Below are positions 62,215 through 64,000 of a stretch of 64,000 bases of DNA, in pieces. Position 1 is the stretch's first letter, and every line of letters begins with the position of its first letter. The notes under the pieces were generated by a model. That model had not been told where the DNA came from and did no database searches. It saw only the letters and a program-made list of their open reading frames with translations. Both the position numbers and the translations under genes were made by a program. The DNA comes from Bog-756 sp963730685 (GTDB taxonomy: Bacteria; Actinomycetota; Acidimicrobiia; Acidimicrobiales; RAAP-2). The stretch lies in NCBI GenBank assembly GCA_963730685.1, contig CAVSSP010000004.1:248001-312000 (forward strand). The letters run 5' to 3'.

Positions 62215-62592
62215 GTGAGACAGCCGTCATTCCGGCTCGGGGTCAGACTGGCCTTCGCCGCCATCGGCGTCTTCGGCGCCGTCTTCGCCATCTCCGGGCT
62301 CCTGATCGCGCTCCCCAAGCCGGCCGCCGGCGGAACCTGCGGGCCCGGCGCGACATCGGAGGCCCCGATCGTGGCCGCGCTCGACCCGGTATCGATCGGG
62401 GCGGGCAAAGAGCCGTTGGCGTCGGACACCGCCAGCCACGAGCAGTGGTTGGCGTTCGTGGGTGAGTGCCAGGCATCTGCGGACGGCACCGTGCTCGCCG
62501 CCCTGATCATCGTGGCCGTCTCCGCCGCGGTGGCGTTGGCCGGGCCGAGGATCGTGTTGGGGAGGAAGCGAGACCCGGTCGGGACCAGCTGA
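62215..62592 (+). CDS. Small membrane protein, two TM helices (unknown)
   Basis: 125 residues from GTG 62215 with GGGAAAGG upstream. TM1 is LGVRLAFAAIGVFGAVFAISGLL and TM2 is GTVLAALIIVAVSAAVALAG. The extracytoplasmic loop between them has two Cys (GGTCGPGATSEAPIVAALDP, LAFVGECQASADGT) that could form a disulfide. No recognised family. It is followed by a short tandem repeat and an unknown gene. Confidence 0.65.
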   Translation: MRQPSFRLGVRLAFAAIGVFGAVFAISGLLIALPKPAAGGTCGPGATSEAPIVAALDPVSIGAGKEPLASDTASHEQWLAFVGECQASADGTVLAALIIVAVSAAVALAGPRIVLGRKRDPVGTS

Positions 62593-62614
62593 GTCCGGCC
62601 CGGTCGGGTCCGAC

Positions 62615-62647
62615 GGACCGTCCGGATGGACCGTCCGGATGGACCGT
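62615..62647 (+). repeat. 13-bp tandem repeat (2.5 copies)
   Basis: GGACCGTCCGGAT at 62615-62627 and 62628-62640, with a partial third copy GGACCGT. It lies in the 222-bp gap after the small membrane protein gene. The unit is partly self-complementary (CGGACCGTCCG) and could form a stem. Function unknown. Confidence 0.75.
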
Positions 62648-62814
62648 GGACGAGCACGACCGGCGCGCCCCCACGGGCATTGGCCTGCTTGACCTGGTCC
62701 AACTCATGGCCATGAGCCGGACATGGAAGAACCTCTCTGGTCCTGGTCGACGCTGGCGGACCGTCCGGTGCGGCCCGGCGGGCGCCCCGACGGAGATTGG
62801 GCCAGACTTCGGAC

Positions 62815-63231
62815 ATGGCCTTCGGGCAACCAGCAGGACCACCGGCAACGTTCCGGCAGTTGGAGGAGTTGACCACCCTTCTCCACGAGGCCGGGCACGC
62901 CGACTTCCGTGATGCCCGTGGGCCGATGGGATTCACCCAGCGTCAGTCCGGCGGCAAGTTCACCCGCGATGAGGCGGCGGCGTTCATCGAGCGGCTGCAG
63001 GACGACGCATCCGAATCGAGCGGTCCGCCCGGTCCTGGCCCGGCACCGGTCTCCCGGCCGGGCCGGACCCGCCCGTCGGTTCGGACGCCCACGACGATAC
63101 GGACGCCCACGACGATACGGACGCCCCGGACCTCCGGGACCGTCGGCGGGATCGGCGATGTTCCCTCGGAGCGGCTGGCCGAGGAACTGGAGCGACGAGG
63201 CTGGATCGTCACCAGGCCTGCCGACCCGTGA
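62815..63231 (+). CDS. Conserved actinobacterial protein of unknown function
   Basis: 138 residues from ATG 62815. The N-terminal block FRQLEELTTLLHEAGHADFR and GPMGFTQRQSGGKFTRDEAA, then AFIERLQDD, is a recognisable helical module that I know only as a conserved hypothetical. A Pro/Arg/Thr linker contains an 18-bp coding repeat (63082-63117; RTPTTI twice, then a partial copy), followed by a helical C-terminus ERLAEELERRGWIV. No catalytic motif. Upstream start codons are possible. Confidence 0.7.
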   Translation: MAFGQPAGPPATFRQLEELTTLLHEAGHADFRDARGPMGFTQRQSGGKFTRDEAAAFIERLQDDASESSGPPGPGPAPVSRPGRTRPSVRTPTTIRTPTTIRTPRTSGTVGGIGDVPSERLAEELERRGWIVTRPADP

Positions 63232-63261
63232 GTCGGCCCCGGGTCGGCTCACGCCGTTCCC

Positions 63262-64000
63262 TCAGGGCCCGGCGAAGCGCCTGATGATCGCCTCACGCGG
63301 CCGGTCCGGCAGGACGCGCACCATGGCGCTCTGCACCCGGGCCGGACCGCCGACCACGTAGCGGGTCTTCGGTCGCTCGGCGAAGAGGGCGTGGTCGACG
63401 GCCTCGGCCACCTTGACGGGGTCGACGCCGGCCTTGTCCTGCATGTCGATCCCCTTGCGGATGGCGGCGATGTGGGGGGCGTACCGGTCGACGGCCTCGC
63501 TGGGGAGCTGGCGCTCGAGCAGATCCGCGGACTCCCTGCCCTTTTCCCAGATCTCCGTCCTGACCGCCCCCGGTTCGATCACCGAGACGCCGATGCCCCA
63601 GGGGCGGAGTTCGGCCCGGAGCGCCTCCCCGATGGCCTCGATGGCGAACTTGGACGCGTTGTAGGGCCCCATCATCATGGTCGCCAACTTGCCGCCGATG
63701 GACCCGATGAACACGATGCGCCCCCGGGACTCCCGGATCAGCGGCATCATCGCCCTGGTCACGGCCACCTGGCCGAACACGTTCACCTCGAACTGGTCGC
63801 GCCACACGTCGATCGGGATGTACTCGACCGGTCCGCCGCGGGCCACCCCGGCGTTGTTCACGACACCGTGCAGGCCGCCCGACTTATTGGCGATGAGCTC
63901 GGCCACGGCGTCGATCTGGTCCGGCTCGGTCACATCCAGGAACACCGGGTGGACCTGGGACCGGCCGCACCCGTCGAGGCCCCGGGCGTCTGCCTCGTTG
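63262..64000 (-). CDS. Short-chain dehydrogenase/reductase (5' end beyond window)
   Basis: The frame is open to the right edge, so the N-terminus with the TGxxxGIG motif is missing; the in-frame GTG at 63945 is internal. Present are VFLDVTEPDQIDAVAELIAN, VVNNAGVARGGPVEYIPIDV, NVFGQVAVTRAMMPLI, the active-site Ser in VFIGSIGGKLATMMM, YNASKFAIEAIGEALRAELR (YxxxK), IEPGAVRTEIWEKG and a C-terminal helix RYVVGGPARVQSAMVRVLPD typical of retinol/estradiol-dehydrogenase-like SDRs. Substrate unknown. Confidence 0.87.
   Translation of the reverse strand, partial: NEADARGLDGCGRSQVHPVFLDVTEPDQIDAVAELIANKSGGLHGVVNNAGVARGGPVEYIPIDVWRDQFEVNVFGQVAVTRAMMPLIRESRGRIVFIGSIGGKLATMMMGPYNASKFAIEAIGEALRAELRPWGIGVSVIEPGAVRTEIWEKGRESADLLERQLPSEAVDRYAPHIAAIRKGIDMQDKAGVDPVKVAEAVDHALFAERPKTRYVVGGPARVQSAMVRVLPDRPREAIIRRFAGP

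Noticed and set aside
1..64000. Mobile elements, integrases, tRNA or rRNA genes
   Set aside because: No transposase, integrase or phage-type motifs, no target-site-like terminal repeats and no tRNA or rRNA sequence were recognised by eye.

Overview
The window reads as chromosomal DNA of a high-GC actinobacterium. The evidence is very GC-rich coding DNA with many GTG starts and 4-base stop/start overlaps, GAF-ANTAR and STAS regulators, a mycothiol-type maleylpyruvate isomerase relative, GtrA/GT39 and LCP cell-envelope proteins, an Actinobacteria-type SUF operon and a short Fe-S MutY. Secreted proteins built on a 42-residue repeat (GYWLVASDGGVFSFG core) and the steroid/fatty-acyl-CoA gene set fit the class Acidimicrobiia best. 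That class assignment is inference; no rRNA or tRNA gene is visible.

Layout. 1-6.1 kb: end of a membrane protein, GT39 glycosyltransferase plus GtrA, a STAS protein followed by two GAF-ANTAR regulators, and a channel-like membrane protein. 6.3-14.4 kb: acyl-CoA/steroid-type catabolism (thiolase, enoyl-CoA hydratase, hotdog thioesterase, acyl-CoA synthetase, SDR). The thiolase, hydratase and synthetase/SDR transcription units are each preceded by a KstR-like TAGAA(C)-N2-GTTCTA palindrome. A secreted repeat protein lies inside this block. 14.4-16.8 kb: VOC protein, purK, purE. 16.9-21.1 kb: a compact operon encoding MauD-like, unknown, MauE-like, a Tat-exported very Cys-rich MauA-like protein fused to six 42-residue repeats, and a CcdA-like membrane protein. 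This is the most unusual unit here. 21-31.5 kb: lgt-like gene, SDR, NlpC/P60 hydrolase, dienelactone hydrolase, DUF885-like metallopeptidase, and a TetR regulator with a strong palindromic operator in front of an oxidoreductase-sulfotransferase operon, then a CitE-like lyase and a mycothiol-dependent enzyme relative.

31.6-46 kb: acyl-CoA dehydrogenase, ABC substrate-binding lipoprotein, methyltransferase, MaoC, mutY, a DUF3089 lipoprotein, an epoxide-hydrolase-like enzyme, MBL hydrolase, flavin reductase, RmlC-like epimerase, SDR, a RodZ-C-terminal-like membrane protein and an S9 peptidase. 46-55.5 kb: Fe-S cluster assembly. sufB, a small Cys protein, sufD, a Rieske protein and a divergent sufC are on the plus strand. 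A canonical sufC, sufS and sufU converge from the minus strand, with an LCP gene between the two arms. 55.6-55.8 kb is a 26-bp-period repeat tract. 55.8-64 kb: glycogen-debranching-type enzyme, MBL hydrolase, acyl-CoA dehydrogenase, an HhH-GPD protein, a TMEM175-type channel, small unknowns and a truncated SDR.

A striking technical property is the number of broken reading frames. At least 16 otherwise well-conserved genes, including sufC, change frame once or more. Nearly all can be repaired by removing a single base, often in a short G/C run. This looks more like indel error in the assembly than genome-wide gene decay, so broken genes are listed as 'pseudogene' only in the sense that the frame is interrupted as sequenced.
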